This document shows positions 52,541-59,794 of a stretch of DNA of 64,000 bases, piece by piece. The stretch comes from Autumnicola sp041679265 (GTDB taxonomy: Bacteria; Bacteroidota; Bacteroidia; Flavobacteriales; Flavobacteriaceae). The first letter of the stretch is position 1, and every line of letters starts with the position of its first letter. The notes beneath the pieces were generated by a model. It saw nothing but the letters and a program-made list of their open reading frames with translations, was not told where the DNA came from and made no database searches. A program made the translations under genes and the position numbers. The stretch covers positions 186,001-250,000 of the forward strand of contig NZ_JBGFSM010000006.1 in the NCBI RefSeq assembly GCF_041679265.1, written 5' to 3'.

Positions 52541-52566
52541 AAAACAAAACCCCGACAAACCGGGGT
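52541..52566 (-). terminator. Terminator-like hairpin between tRNA-Gly repeats and tRNA-Leu
   Basis: On the minus strand, ACCCCG (52566-52561) pairs with CGGGGT (52554-52549), followed by TTTGTTTT to 52541. It should end transcripts from the tRNA-Gly side, yet tRNA-Leu begins only 2 bp after the T-rich tract and shows no promoter of its own. Confidence 0.6.
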
Positions 52567-52584
52567 CTATTTTTTACTATTCAG

Positions 52585-52634
52585 AGCGAAAAACGGGATT
52601 CGAACCCCTGCCTACCGGCAGGCAGGCGCGACCT
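52585..52634 (-). pseudogene. Truncated tRNA-Gly 3' end (copy A) with 20-bp palindrome
   Basis: On the minus strand this is AGGTCGCG, then a 20-bp palindrome (52607-52626, CCTGCCTGCCGGTAGGCAGG), then GGTTCGAATCCCG and TTTTTCGCT, i.e. the T-arm and acceptor 3' strand of tRNA-Gly. Removing the palindrome restores exact identity with the real tRNA. The 5' half of the tRNA is missing. Confidence 0.8.
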
Positions 52635-52690
52635 GTCGCTCAAATCAGTTTAAGGAGTCATTTCATACATGATCTCAACCGATGTTCCAG

Positions 52691-52740
52691 AGCGAAAAAC
52701 GGGGTTCGAACCCCTGCCTACCGGCAGGCAGGCGCGACCT
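52691..52740 (-). pseudogene. Truncated tRNA-Gly 3' end (copy B) with 20-bp palindrome
   Basis: Same structure as copy A: T-arm and acceptor 3' strand of tRNA-Gly interrupted by the 20-bp palindrome (52713-52732). One base in the T-loop stem differs (GGGGTTCGAACCCC). It cannot form a functional tRNA because the 5' half is absent. Confidence 0.8.
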
Positions 52741-52797
52741 GTCGCTCACATCAGGTTTAAGGAGTCATTTCATACATGATCTCAAACGATGTTCCAG

Positions 52798-52870
52798 AGC
52801 GAAAAACGGGATTCGAACCCGCGACCTCCACCTTGGCAAGGTGGCGCTCTACCAACTGAGCTATTTTCGC
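52798..52870 (-). tRNA. tRNA-Gly (anticodon GCC)
   Basis: A 73-nt tRNA: acceptor GCGAAAA with TTTTCGC, D-arm AGCTCAGTTGGTAGAGC, anticodon loop TTGCCAA with anticodon GCC, and T-arm CGGGTTCGAATCCCG. CCA is not encoded. A promoter lies 54 bp upstream. This is the intact first copy of the repeat series. Confidence 0.95.
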
Positions 52871-52923
52871 GTTTTAATGAACTTACCCTTATATTAAAGG
52901 GCTGCAAATCTTTATTGCGGACG

Positions 52924-52953
52924 CAAATTTAAAACATTTTCAACAACAACAAA
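52924..52953 (-). promoter_or_regulatory. Promoter of the tRNA-Gly locus
   Basis: On the minus strand, TTTG (52953-52950) and TAAATTTG (52931-52924) are 18 bp apart, a full consensus. Transcription would start about 48 nt before tRNA-Gly. Confidence 0.65.
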
Positions 52954-53059
52954 GAACTTTTTTAGAAAAATGCTTCTAAAAATTTTAGTCATCTTAATTA
53001 GTTGTCTGTCATAATCCCACTGGTCTCCTGTTCAGGCTTTTATATCTGAAAAACAGAAG

Positions 53060-53080
53060 ATCCTGAAACAAGATCAGGAT
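53060..53080. repeat. REP-like inverted repeat ATCCTGA-N7-TCAGGAT
   Basis: A 7-bp perfect inverted repeat with GTCATCCTGA at one end (minus strand). Similar GTCATCCTGA-type hairpins recur in Bacteroidota intergenic regions (from memory; no search done). It lies downstream of mutS without a T-tract. Confidence 0.5.
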
Positions 53081-53137
53081 GACGTTCTTTTGTAAACTGC
53101 CTTGTGATACGGGGATGCAGTTGTAAATAGCCATTCC

Positions 53138-53165
53138 TCCATTGTCCATTATCCATTTTCAATTT
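53138..53165. repeat. Heptamer array next to the mutS stop codon
   Basis: Plus-strand units are TCCATTG, TCCATTA, TCCATTT and TCAATTT, in phase at 7 bp. The mutS stop codon is at 53172-53174, 6 bp from the array. Confidence 0.6.
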
Positions 53166-53171
53166 AAATAT

Positions 53172-55835
53172 TCAGGCTCTTGCTTTCTGCTTACTGCTTA
53201 ACATCCGCTTGATCTCATTAAGCTTCATCAAAGCTTCCACAGGGGTAAGGGTATCAATATCTATATGCAGCAGTTCGTCCCGAAGTTCTTCCAGCAACGG
53301 GTCGTCCAGGTTAAAGAAACTTAGCTGCATCTCATCTTCGGCCGATTTCTTTAAAATTTCTCCCGAATCTTCCATGGCATGGGATTGCTCCAGTTTTTTC
53401 AGAATTTTATTGGCGCGATGCAATACCTGCTGCGGCATACCTGCCATTTTAGCCACATGAATCCCAAAACTGTGCTCGCTTCCCCCAGGCACCAGTTTCC
53501 GAAGAAAAAGAACATTATCTTTTAACTCCTTCACCGATACATTGAAATTTTTAATACGGGAAAAAGTATCGCCCATTTCATTTAGTTCATGGTAATGCGT
53601 GGCGAAAAGGGTTTTTGGGCGGGCGGGATGTTCGTGCAGGTATTCACTTATAGCCCAGGCTATGGAAATCCCATCGTAAGTACTGGTGCCACGGCCAATT
53701 TCGTCCAGCAGCACAAGGCTTCTCTTGGAAATATTATTCAGAATATTGGCAGTCTCGTTCATTTCTACCATAAAAGTAGATTCTCCCATAGAAATATTAT
53801 CGCTTGCTCCCACCCTGGTAAAAATTTTATCTACCAAACCTATCCGCGCCTCTTTTGCCGGTACAAAACTTCCCATTTGGGCCATAAGCACAATAAGGGC
53901 AGTCTGCCTTAAAATAGCCGATTTACCACTCATGTTTGGCCCGGTAATCATGATAATTTGCTGGTTTTCGCGGTCCAGTTGCACCGTATTGCTTACATAA
54001 GTTTCCCCAATGGGAAGCTGTTTTTCAATCACCGGGTGCCTCCCTTCCTGAATATCCAGTTCATATTCTTCCTCCATGACCGGGCGGCAGTAATTCTCGG
54101 CTTTTGCCTGCTGTGCAAAGGAACAAAGGCAATCCAGACGGGCCACCAGTTGGGCATTTTGCTGCACCGGCTGTATATAATCGTTCATCCAGCCAACCAG
54201 TTTCGCAAAGATTTTCTGCTCCAGCTGAAGGATCTTCTCTTCGGCGCCAAGAATTTTTGCTTCATATTCCTTAAGTTCTTCAGTGATATAGCGCTCTGCA
54301 TTTACCAGGGTCTGCTTCCGCGTCCAGCCTTCAGGCACCTTATTTTTATGGGTATTTCTAACTTCAATATAATAGCCATATACATTGTTGCTCCCAATCT
54401 TCAGGGAAGTTATACCAGTAGAGGCGCACTCGCGTTCCAGCATATTGTCCAGGTAATCCTTGCCGGAAAAAGCAATTTTTCGAAGTTCGTCCAGTTCCGC
54501 AGAAAAACCACTGGCGATCACATTTCCCTTCTGCACATTTACCGGCGCATCTTCGGTGAGGCTTTCCCGGATTTTATTTCTTAACAGGTCACAGCCCTGC
54601 AGGTTATCGCCTATCACTTTTAAGGCTTCATTTTTACATTCCGAAGAAATCTTTTTAATAGGAATTACCGCGTCAAGGGAATTTTTTAACTGGTTCACCT
54701 CACGCGGAGTTACTTTTCCCGTGGCTACTTTGGAAATAAGCCTTTCCAAATCACTTATCTCTTTAATTTGTTGCTGAATTTCAGCTAAAACCGAAGCATT
54801 TTCTATGAAGAATTGCACCACATCATGGCGCTTGCTTATTTTTTCGCCATTTTTAAGCGGAAGGGCCAGCCAGCGCTTCAGCAGCCTTCCTCCCATGGGA
54901 GAAATCGTTTTGTCTATCACGTCCAGCAACGTGGCTGCATTCATGGCGGTGGAATGGTATAATTCCAGGTTCCTGATGGTAAAACGGTCCATCCATACAT
55001 ACTCTTCTTCAGCTATGCGGCTAATTGAAGAAATATGCTGAAGTTTATGATGCCTGGTTTCAGATAAATACTGCAAAATAGCCCCCGAGGCAATGACTCC
55101 TTCCTCCAGGTGGTCTACTCCAAAACCCTTAAGAGATTTGGTTTGAAAATGAGAAGTCAGGGCCTCAAAAGCAAAATCCTGTTTAAAAACCCAGTCTTCC
55201 ATATAAAAGGTATGAAAGTTCTCCCCAAAAACGGCGGCAAACTCTTTTCTAAATTTCTTCTGAATTAACACCTCACTGGGGCTAAAATTCTGAAGCAGTT
55301 TATCTATATATTCTGAAGTGCCCTGAGCGGTAAGAAATTCGCCGGTAGAGACATCCAGAAAGGCAATTCCCGTCTCCTTTTTTCCAAAATGCAAAGCACA
55401 TAGGAAGTTGTTGGATTTGCTGTTAAGCACCTCATCACTCAATGCCACCCCGGGAGTCACCAGTTCTGTCACCCCGCGCTTTACGATCTTTTTAGTGAGT
55501 TTTGGATCTTCCAGCTGGTCGCATATTGCCACACGTTGTCCCGCTTTTACCAGCTTTGGCAAATAGGTATTTAAAGAATGGTGGGGAAACCCGGCAAGTT
55601 CGCTTCTTTCTCCCCCATTGTTGCGATTGGTAAGTACTATATTGAGGATACGGGCGGTTTTTACCGCATCCTCCCCAAAAGTTTCGTAAAAATCACCCAC
55701 CCTGAACAACAATAAAGCATCAGGATATTTGAGCTTGATGCTGTTATATTGCTTCATTAAAGGCGTGACCTTCTGGGGTTTTTTAGCTGACAATTTTTTG
55801 GGATTTTTAATTTGGGCTAATGTAAAGAATCCCAA
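53172..55835 (-). CDS. mutS: DNA mismatch repair protein MutS
   Basis: MutS recognises mismatches and starts repair with MutL. The 887 residues include the mismatch-binding domain I with the GDFYE motif (ALLLFRVGDFYETFGEDAV), the connector, the lever and clamp domains, and an intact ABC-type ATPase: Walker A ITGPNMSGKSAILRQTA, Walker B region LVLLDEIGRGTSTYDGIS and the ATH motif FATHYHELNEM. The start is uncertain: ATG 55835 gives MGFFTLAQIKNPKK, while TTG 55793 gives LSAKKPQKVTPLM, closer to the usual N-terminus. A promoter-like pair upstream fits either. Confidence 0.96.
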   Translation of the reverse strand: MGFFTLAQIKNPKKLSAKKPQKVTPLMKQYNSIKLKYPDALLLFRVGDFYETFGEDAVKTARILNIVLTNRNNGGERSELAGFPHHSLNTYLPKLVKAGQRVAICDQLEDPKLTKKIVKRGVTELVTPGVALSDEVLNSKSNNFLCALHFGKKETGIAFLDVSTGEFLTAQGTSEYIDKLLQNFSPSEVLIQKKFRKEFAAVFGENFHTFYMEDWVFKQDFAFEALTSHFQTKSLKGFGVDHLEEGVIASGAILQYLSETRHHKLQHISSISRIAEEEYVWMDRFTIRNLELYHSTAMNAATLLDVIDKTISPMGGRLLKRWLALPLKNGEKISKRHDVVQFFIENASVLAEIQQQIKEISDLERLISKVATGKVTPREVNQLKNSLDAVIPIKKISSECKNEALKVIGDNLQGCDLLRNKIRESLTEDAPVNVQKGNVIASGFSAELDELRKIAFSGKDYLDNMLERECASTGITSLKIGSNNVYGYYIEVRNTHKNKVPEGWTRKQTLVNAERYITEELKEYEAKILGAEEKILQLEQKIFAKLVGWMNDYIQPVQQNAQLVARLDCLCSFAQQAKAENYCRPVMEEEYELDIQEGRHPVIEKQLPIGETYVSNTVQLDRENQQIIMITGPNMSGKSAILRQTALIVLMAQMGSFVPAKEARIGLVDKIFTRVGASDNISMGESTFMVEMNETANILNNISKRSLVLLDEIGRGTSTYDGISIAWAISEYLHEHPARPKTLFATHYHELNEMGDTFSRIKNFNVSVKELKDNVLFLRKLVPGGSEHSFGIHVAKMAGMPQQVLHRANKILKKLEQSHAMEDSGEILKKSAEDEMQLSFFNLDDPLLEELRDELLHIDIDTLTPVEALMKLNEIKRMLSSKQKARA

Positions 55836-55868
55836 GTTTTAATAGAAAAGAAACTGCCCCAAGTTATT

Positions 55869-55902
55869 CAAATTTATCCACAGCTGCAGCCCACATAAAC
55901 AA
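55869..55902 (-). promoter_or_regulatory. Candidate mutS promoter
   Basis: On the minus strand, TTG (55902-55900) and TAAATTTG (55876-55869) are 23 bp apart, at the long end of the accepted range. The predicted start is about 28 nt before the ATG at 55835. Confidence 0.4.
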
Positions 55903-56004
55903 GCCTTTTTTACAGTTTTTGTCAAAACTTACCAACCAAAGAATTATAGCACATATAATAATTTTGCAACCAGAATTTTCCACATTTGAACAAACCAGCA
56001 ACTT

Positions 56005-56340
56005 TTAGTAAAGCATGTTTCTTAAAATACGGTCCAGGTTACATTCCATCATGGTATATTTTTTATCAGATAAAAAAACCTCCTGCATCTCCTTTTGCAG
56101 CTCAAGAATTTCCTTGTAAGAAAAATGATGTACCGCCACAGTGTCCTGAATTTTCTCCAGGCTGTCTTCCTCGGTATCCCCTGCGATTTCTTTTTGCATC
56201 TTTTCAAAAGTCTCCTTATCCACTTTAGATTTAATAAGGTTTACTTCCTCCTCGGTTTGCAAAGCATCTGCATTAGCACACAAGAGCAGGATATACACCT
56301 GCAATTCCCTCTTCGTCCAGTGAATTTTTTCTTTAGTCAT
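56005..56340 (-). CDS. TerB-like small helical protein
   Basis: The 111-residue protein is all-helical and acidic, with WTKRELQVYILLLCANADAL at the start and LDRILRNMLY at the end. The pattern of a first helix followed by an A-N-A-D-A turn resembles TerB-like domains, which occur in tellurite-resistance, stress and phage-defence contexts. The match is by eye only. It lies 12 bp after the DUF5706 gene and should be co-transcribed with it. Confidence 0.55.
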   Translation of the reverse strand: MTKEKIHWTKRELQVYILLLCANADALQTEEEVNLIKSKVDKETFEKMQKEIAGDTEEDSLEKIQDTVAVHHFSYKEILELQKEMQEVFLSDKKYTMMECNLDRILRNMLY

Positions 56341-56352
56341 AACTTCCGAAAT

Positions 56353-56928
56353 TTAAGTGTTTATAATAGTCAGCACATAATAAATTACAATTATCAGCAG
56401 AATAAAAAGTCCTATCGCTAAAAACCGCAGGGAACGGTTTACATTCATAAATTTTACACTGGCAATTTTGGAGTTTATATATACCTGTTGGCCTAAATGA
56501 TCAAAAAGCTGGTCTTCATCAAGGCTGATGTTATAGAAGGTCCTGGAAAAGTTTTTAATATCCCCAAATTTACTGATGACATCCCGGAAGAAGAAAATAT
56601 TCTTATCGTACCTGCCCTCAATACGGGGCATGAAACAACGAATACTGTAGTAGATGGAAATTACCATGGAAAGAAACCACAGGCCCAGCAAAAAGTAAAT
56701 GGCAATTTCATTTTTGCTCACAAAATGGGACAGGACCACATCTATGTTCTGAAAAATAAAATTAAACAGGATCCCGTAAAACGATAGAATTAGCCCTGCT
56801 TTAAGCTCTGAAGCTTTAATAAGAGAGGCAACATAGGTAATGCTTCCCCAGTAATGGTCTATAAGATCATCTGTATGTTTGTTTTTAACATGAGGGGCTA
56901 TTTTAGATTCCAAATCTTCCTGGCTCAT
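56353..56928 (-). CDS. DUF5706/Pycsar-effector-like membrane protein
   Basis: The 191-residue protein has two N-terminal membrane helices (LKAGLILSFYGILFNFIF and AIYFLLGLWFLSMVISIYY) and one C-terminal helix (LRFLAIGLFILLIIVIYYVL). Motifs typical of PycTM/DUF5706 effectors are IKASELKAGLILSFYG before the first helix and the middle IFFFRDVISKFGD plus FDHLGQQVYINSKIASVKF. In Pycsar, PycTM acts after a nucleotide cyclase makes cCMP or cUMP; no cyclase is found within the window. It may be a housekeeping relative or an orphan effector. Confidence 0.7.
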   Translation of the reverse strand: MSQEDLESKIAPHVKNKHTDDLIDHYWGSITYVASLIKASELKAGLILSFYGILFNFIFQNIDVVLSHFVSKNEIAIYFLLGLWFLSMVISIYYSIRCFMPRIEGRYDKNIFFFRDVISKFGDIKNFSRTFYNISLDEDQLFDHLGQQVYINSKIASVKFMNVNRSLRFLAIGLFILLIIVIYYVLTIINT

Positions 56929-57322
56929 AAATATGATATTTGTAATACAACTAGGGCAGCTCGCAATATGCCGCCAGTATTTTCTGCCATTTTTCCGGTA
57001 AATTTTCTTCTTTATTCTTTTTGAATCTCCGGCTAATCAGTTATTTACCTGCCAATAAGATACTAAAAATCATCTTTTCCTATCTTTATTCTTCACTTTT
57101 AATTTCCCCTCATGCACTTCAGCTTCTTTTATTTCCTCTAACCGTCCGGCCCATTTAAAGAAATAACAATATTAAAGCGACAGATCTCCAGCTGCCAGCG
57201 CATTCAATTCCTTCAAAAAACTTCCCGATTGAATTCAGCCATACATTGCCTGCACCTAAGATAACAGGTGTATTTTCCCGAGTCTTGTACAAATGCGACA
57301 TGCACTTAATAAATGCAGCATA
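56929..57322. other. Intergenic region between the DUF5706 gene and the broken AraC gene
   Basis: In these 394 bp I see no coding frame, tRNA or clear terminator. The short A+T palindrome AAATATGATATTT close to the DUF5706 start (about 56931-56943) may be regulatory. No TAnnTTTG box with a partner is evident for the DUF5706 gene. Confidence 0.45.
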
Positions 57323-58101
57323 TTACCTGGTAAGCAAATAATTAATAAAGTCCATATCCAGCTTCACCATAGTATTTGGGGCAACTTTGAGATATTTCTT
57401 TACATACCGCGTCATATGGGACTGGTCATAATAACCCACCTCATCTGCCAGCTGGGCCCAGGTAATCCCGGGATTTCCCTGAAGAAAATTGATTAAGCTT
57501 TTAAACTGATAAATTTTGCAGTAGACCTTTGGCGGAAGCCCCAGCATTTTTTTAAAATACCTTTCCTTACGGAAACGTTCCCGTTATTTTCATGAATAAA
57601 TTCCAAAACCTTTTCCATACAGCCGGTGGTGCGCTCATGCGGAAGCCGTTCCAGGAAAAATGTATTAAGCACCTCTACCTGTTGTTCCGTTTCCTGTTTT
57701 TCTTTTAATGCAGAAAGCAGGTGCTCTGCTTTATCTCTTCCCAGGAAATCGGGTAAAGGTTTGGAAGCATTGGTAAGCTCAGCCATATTATTCCCAAAAA
57801 GCCTGAACATGCCAAGCGGGTAAAAAAATACCATAATGGATTTTACATATCCGCGAATTTCCCCATAAACAGGCGAGGTTACCTGCCCCGTGGCCACCGC
57901 AGGAGTGGTAAAAAAATCTCTCCCGTCAATCCTGGAAACAAGCCTGCCCTTTCGATTTAACAAATTAATGATAAAACCACAAAGAGCTAAAGGAGGAGAA
58001 AAATAGGGTTGTTGCATGCCCTCCGGTATTTCCAGGACTCCATAAGAGGCTATACATTCCTGAAGCGCGGGATCGGGAAGATAATTTGAAGGTTTTTTCA
58101 T
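57323..58101 (-). pseudogene. AraC-family regulator broken by a frameshift
   Basis: Two minus-strand frames encode one protein. The N-terminal part starts at 58101 (MKKPSNYLPDPALQECIASY) and runs to near 57560. The C-terminal part in the next frame (KKMLGLPPKVYCKIYQFKSL) continues to 57323 and contains the second AraC helix-turn-helix (WAQLADEVGYYDQSHMTRYV). Inserting one A into the run at 57562-57564 (GGAAAGG) would join them as NVSVRKRYFKKMLG, the normal family sequence. A mutation or a sequencing error could explain this. The first domain has no visible effector motif. Confidence 0.78.
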
Positions 58102-58398
58102 ATGCCCGGTTTTTAATCCCATAACCATATAGAGTTACAGATACTATGAAAGTTGCCACCGGGAGGAATCCTTAAACAGTAAGATGCCGATCAAGAAGAG
58201 CAAATACTAATATAAGTATTTCCCGGGATGGAAATTCATGATTTTGTGATAAAGTTTTTATTCAAAACCCCACTCTCTGCCATGGCTACGGCTGGAATTT
58301 AAACGAGACCAGTCATTCCAATATTTTTAAATCCTTCAATTGGAGATTCTGAAAATATGGAATCTAAAGAGATCTCTCTTTCATGTGAGAAAATTACT

Positions 58399-59649
58399 TC
58401 AGTGCGCCCTGCCTTCAGAACCATTTTCAGCGGGAACAAGTTCATAAACCTTTTCAGGTTTTAGTCCTTTTTCCCGTCGGTGGGAAACAAAAATGACCGC
58501 GGTCTCACTTTGCGCTGAAATTTTATTGATCAACCCGCAAACTTTTAGTGCACTCTTTTCATCCAGGGCTGTGGTAGGTTCATCAAGAATTAGAAGTGGA
58601 GGATGCTTGATCATTGCTCTCGCGATAAGCAGGAGGCGCTGCTCCGGCAGCGATAATTTTGTAAAGATGTGGTTTTTCCTGTGCTCCAGGCCAATCACTT
58701 TTAGCCATTTCCCGGCCAGTGTAAGTTGTCCGGCAGTCGGCTTTTGATATAGGCCAATGCTGTCCACCAAGCCGGAAACGAGCATTTCCTGCGCTGTATT
58801 TCTTCTGTGGAAAAGCTCGGTTATGGCAGGCGAAAAATAGCCGATTTTATTTTTAATCTCCCACACGCTTTCCCCGCTGCCTTTTCTCTTTCCGAATAAA
58901 AACACTTCTTCCACAAAAGCTTTAGGATTATCGCCATAGATCATGCTCAAAATGGTGGTTTTTCCTGAACCATTAGGGCCGGTTAATTCCCAGAATTCTC
59001 CTTTTTCTACCTTCCAGCTGATATTATTTAAAATTGGCCGCCCCTCATAATTTACAGAAACGTTCTTCAAGTTGACCAAAGTTTCCGGAAAATCATGAAA
59101 AGCAACCGGAGCGGCAGGAATTGTTTGGCTTTTTCGAATATTGCCTGCAAAGAAATCCCGGGCTAAAAATGCTTCAGCAGAAAAAGATTTGTATTGTTTA
59201 TCATTTTCAAAAAGCAAGATTTTATCAATAAAAGCAAAAAGGTCTTCCTTCCTTCGGAAAAGCTGAATAATAAAAATTTCTTTTGAAATTTCCCTCAGCC
59301 TTATTTTCAAATCTTCTACAGATTGCCGGTCCAGAGTATCGAAAATACTGTCTAGGATAAGATAGTCAGGATTTTGCTTCAACAGGTAATTAAGCAGGGC
59401 TTTACGTTTCTCCCCGCTGGAAAAAGTGCGCAACGATCTTCCAGTTTCGCCCACCAGTTCAGAATAATCCCTTCGCTGATCTTCCTCTATAAATTTTTCC
59501 AGTACTTTTTCTGAAAAAACCGCCCCGCTTTTTTCCTTAAACCCGATTAGTTCCGGTACGGTTTCCTTCTCAATGAGCTTATTCAGCCATTCATCATTTT
59601 CAGAAAAACCCTTCACATAAATTGCGTAATGCTTCAAAACCAACTCCAT
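58399..59649 (-). CDS. Two-domain ABC ATPase, ModF-like, degenerate N-terminal half
   Basis: The 416-residue protein has two ABC nucleotide-binding domains and no membrane helices. The C-terminal half is complete: Walker A GPNGSGKTT (224-232), Walker B LLILDEPTTALD, the H-loop FVSHRREKG and an unusual signature (KLSLPEQRLLLIA instead of LSGGQ). The N-terminal half has no Walker A, but keeps FSSGEKRKALL (76-86) and YLILDSIFDTLD (96-107), where Ser replaces the catalytic Glu. This resembles ModF-type proteins, whose role is poorly known. No transporter gene is adjacent. Confidence 0.85.
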   Translation of the reverse strand: MELVLKHYAIYVKGFSENDEWLNKLIEKETVPELIGFKEKSGAVFSEKVLEKFIEEDQRRDYSELVGETGRSLRTFSSGEKRKALLNYLLKQNPDYLILDSIFDTLDRQSVEDLKIRLREISKEIFIIQLFRRKEDLFAFIDKILLFENDKQYKSFSAEAFLARDFFAGNIRKSQTIPAAPVAFHDFPETLVNLKNVSVNYEGRPILNNISWKVEKGEFWELTGPNGSGKTTILSMIYGDNPKAFVEEVFLFGKRKGSGESVWEIKNKIGYFSPAITELFHRRNTAQEMLVSGLVDSIGLYQKPTAGQLTLAGKWLKVIGLEHRKNHIFTKLSLPEQRLLLIARAMIKHPPLLILDEPTTALDEKSALKVCGLINKISAQSETAVIFVSHRREKGLKPEKVYELVPAENGSEGRAH

Positions 59650-59738
59650 TAAATTTGCCCCGGTTTACTTTCCCACTTTTCTCTCCTCACTCACTCCAAA
59701 ACTTCCTCAGAATCCACAGATTCCCATAGAAATTATTA

Positions 59739-59794
59739 CCATTTTCACTTTTCACTTTCCATTTTTCACTTTCCATTTTTCACTTTTCACTTTC
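59739..59794. repeat. Eight-unit heptamer array overlapping the end of the hydrolase gene
   Basis: Plus-strand units are CCATTTT, CACTTTT, CACTTTC, CATTTTT, CACTTTC, CATTTTT, CACTTTT and CACTTTC, exactly in phase over 56 bp. The last two units (59781-59794) supply the final codons of the hydrolase (Glu-Ser-Glu-Lys), and its stop codon is TGA at 59782-59780. Confidence 0.75.

Larger units (their letters stand above)
52585..52797. repeat. Two tandem 106-107-bp repeats derived from tRNA-Gly
   Basis: Units run 52585-52690 and 52691-52797 and differ at only a few positions; a third partial copy is the real tRNA-Gly. Each contains a tRNA 3' fragment, the 20-bp palindrome, a short GCGACCTGTCGC dyad, and about 55 bp of unrelated sequence with GGAGTCATTTCATACATGAT in common. 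Confidence 0.8.
52871..53171. other. Spacer between tRNA-Gly and mutS
   Basis: No gene is present in these 301 bp. It holds the tRNA promoter (52924-52953), a REP-like inverted repeat (53060-53080) and a heptamer array next to the mutS stop (53138-53165). Confidence 0.6.

Noticed and set aside
52585..52797. Possible CRISPR-like direct repeats
   Set aside because: The 106-107-bp units are contiguous and contain tRNA-Gly fragments; there are no unique spacers of constant length, and no cas genes are present.
52468..52897. Small plus-strand ORFs with the peptide NPCLPAGRRDLS
   Set aside because: They are read across tRNA-Leu, the tRNA-Gly fragments and the palindrome on the opposite strand. 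The repeated peptide simply reflects the repeated DNA.
54460..54777. Plus-strand ORFs opposite mutS (several, 53209-55041)
   Set aside because: All are antisense to intact conserved mutS domains and lack independent starts, promoters or recognisable motifs.
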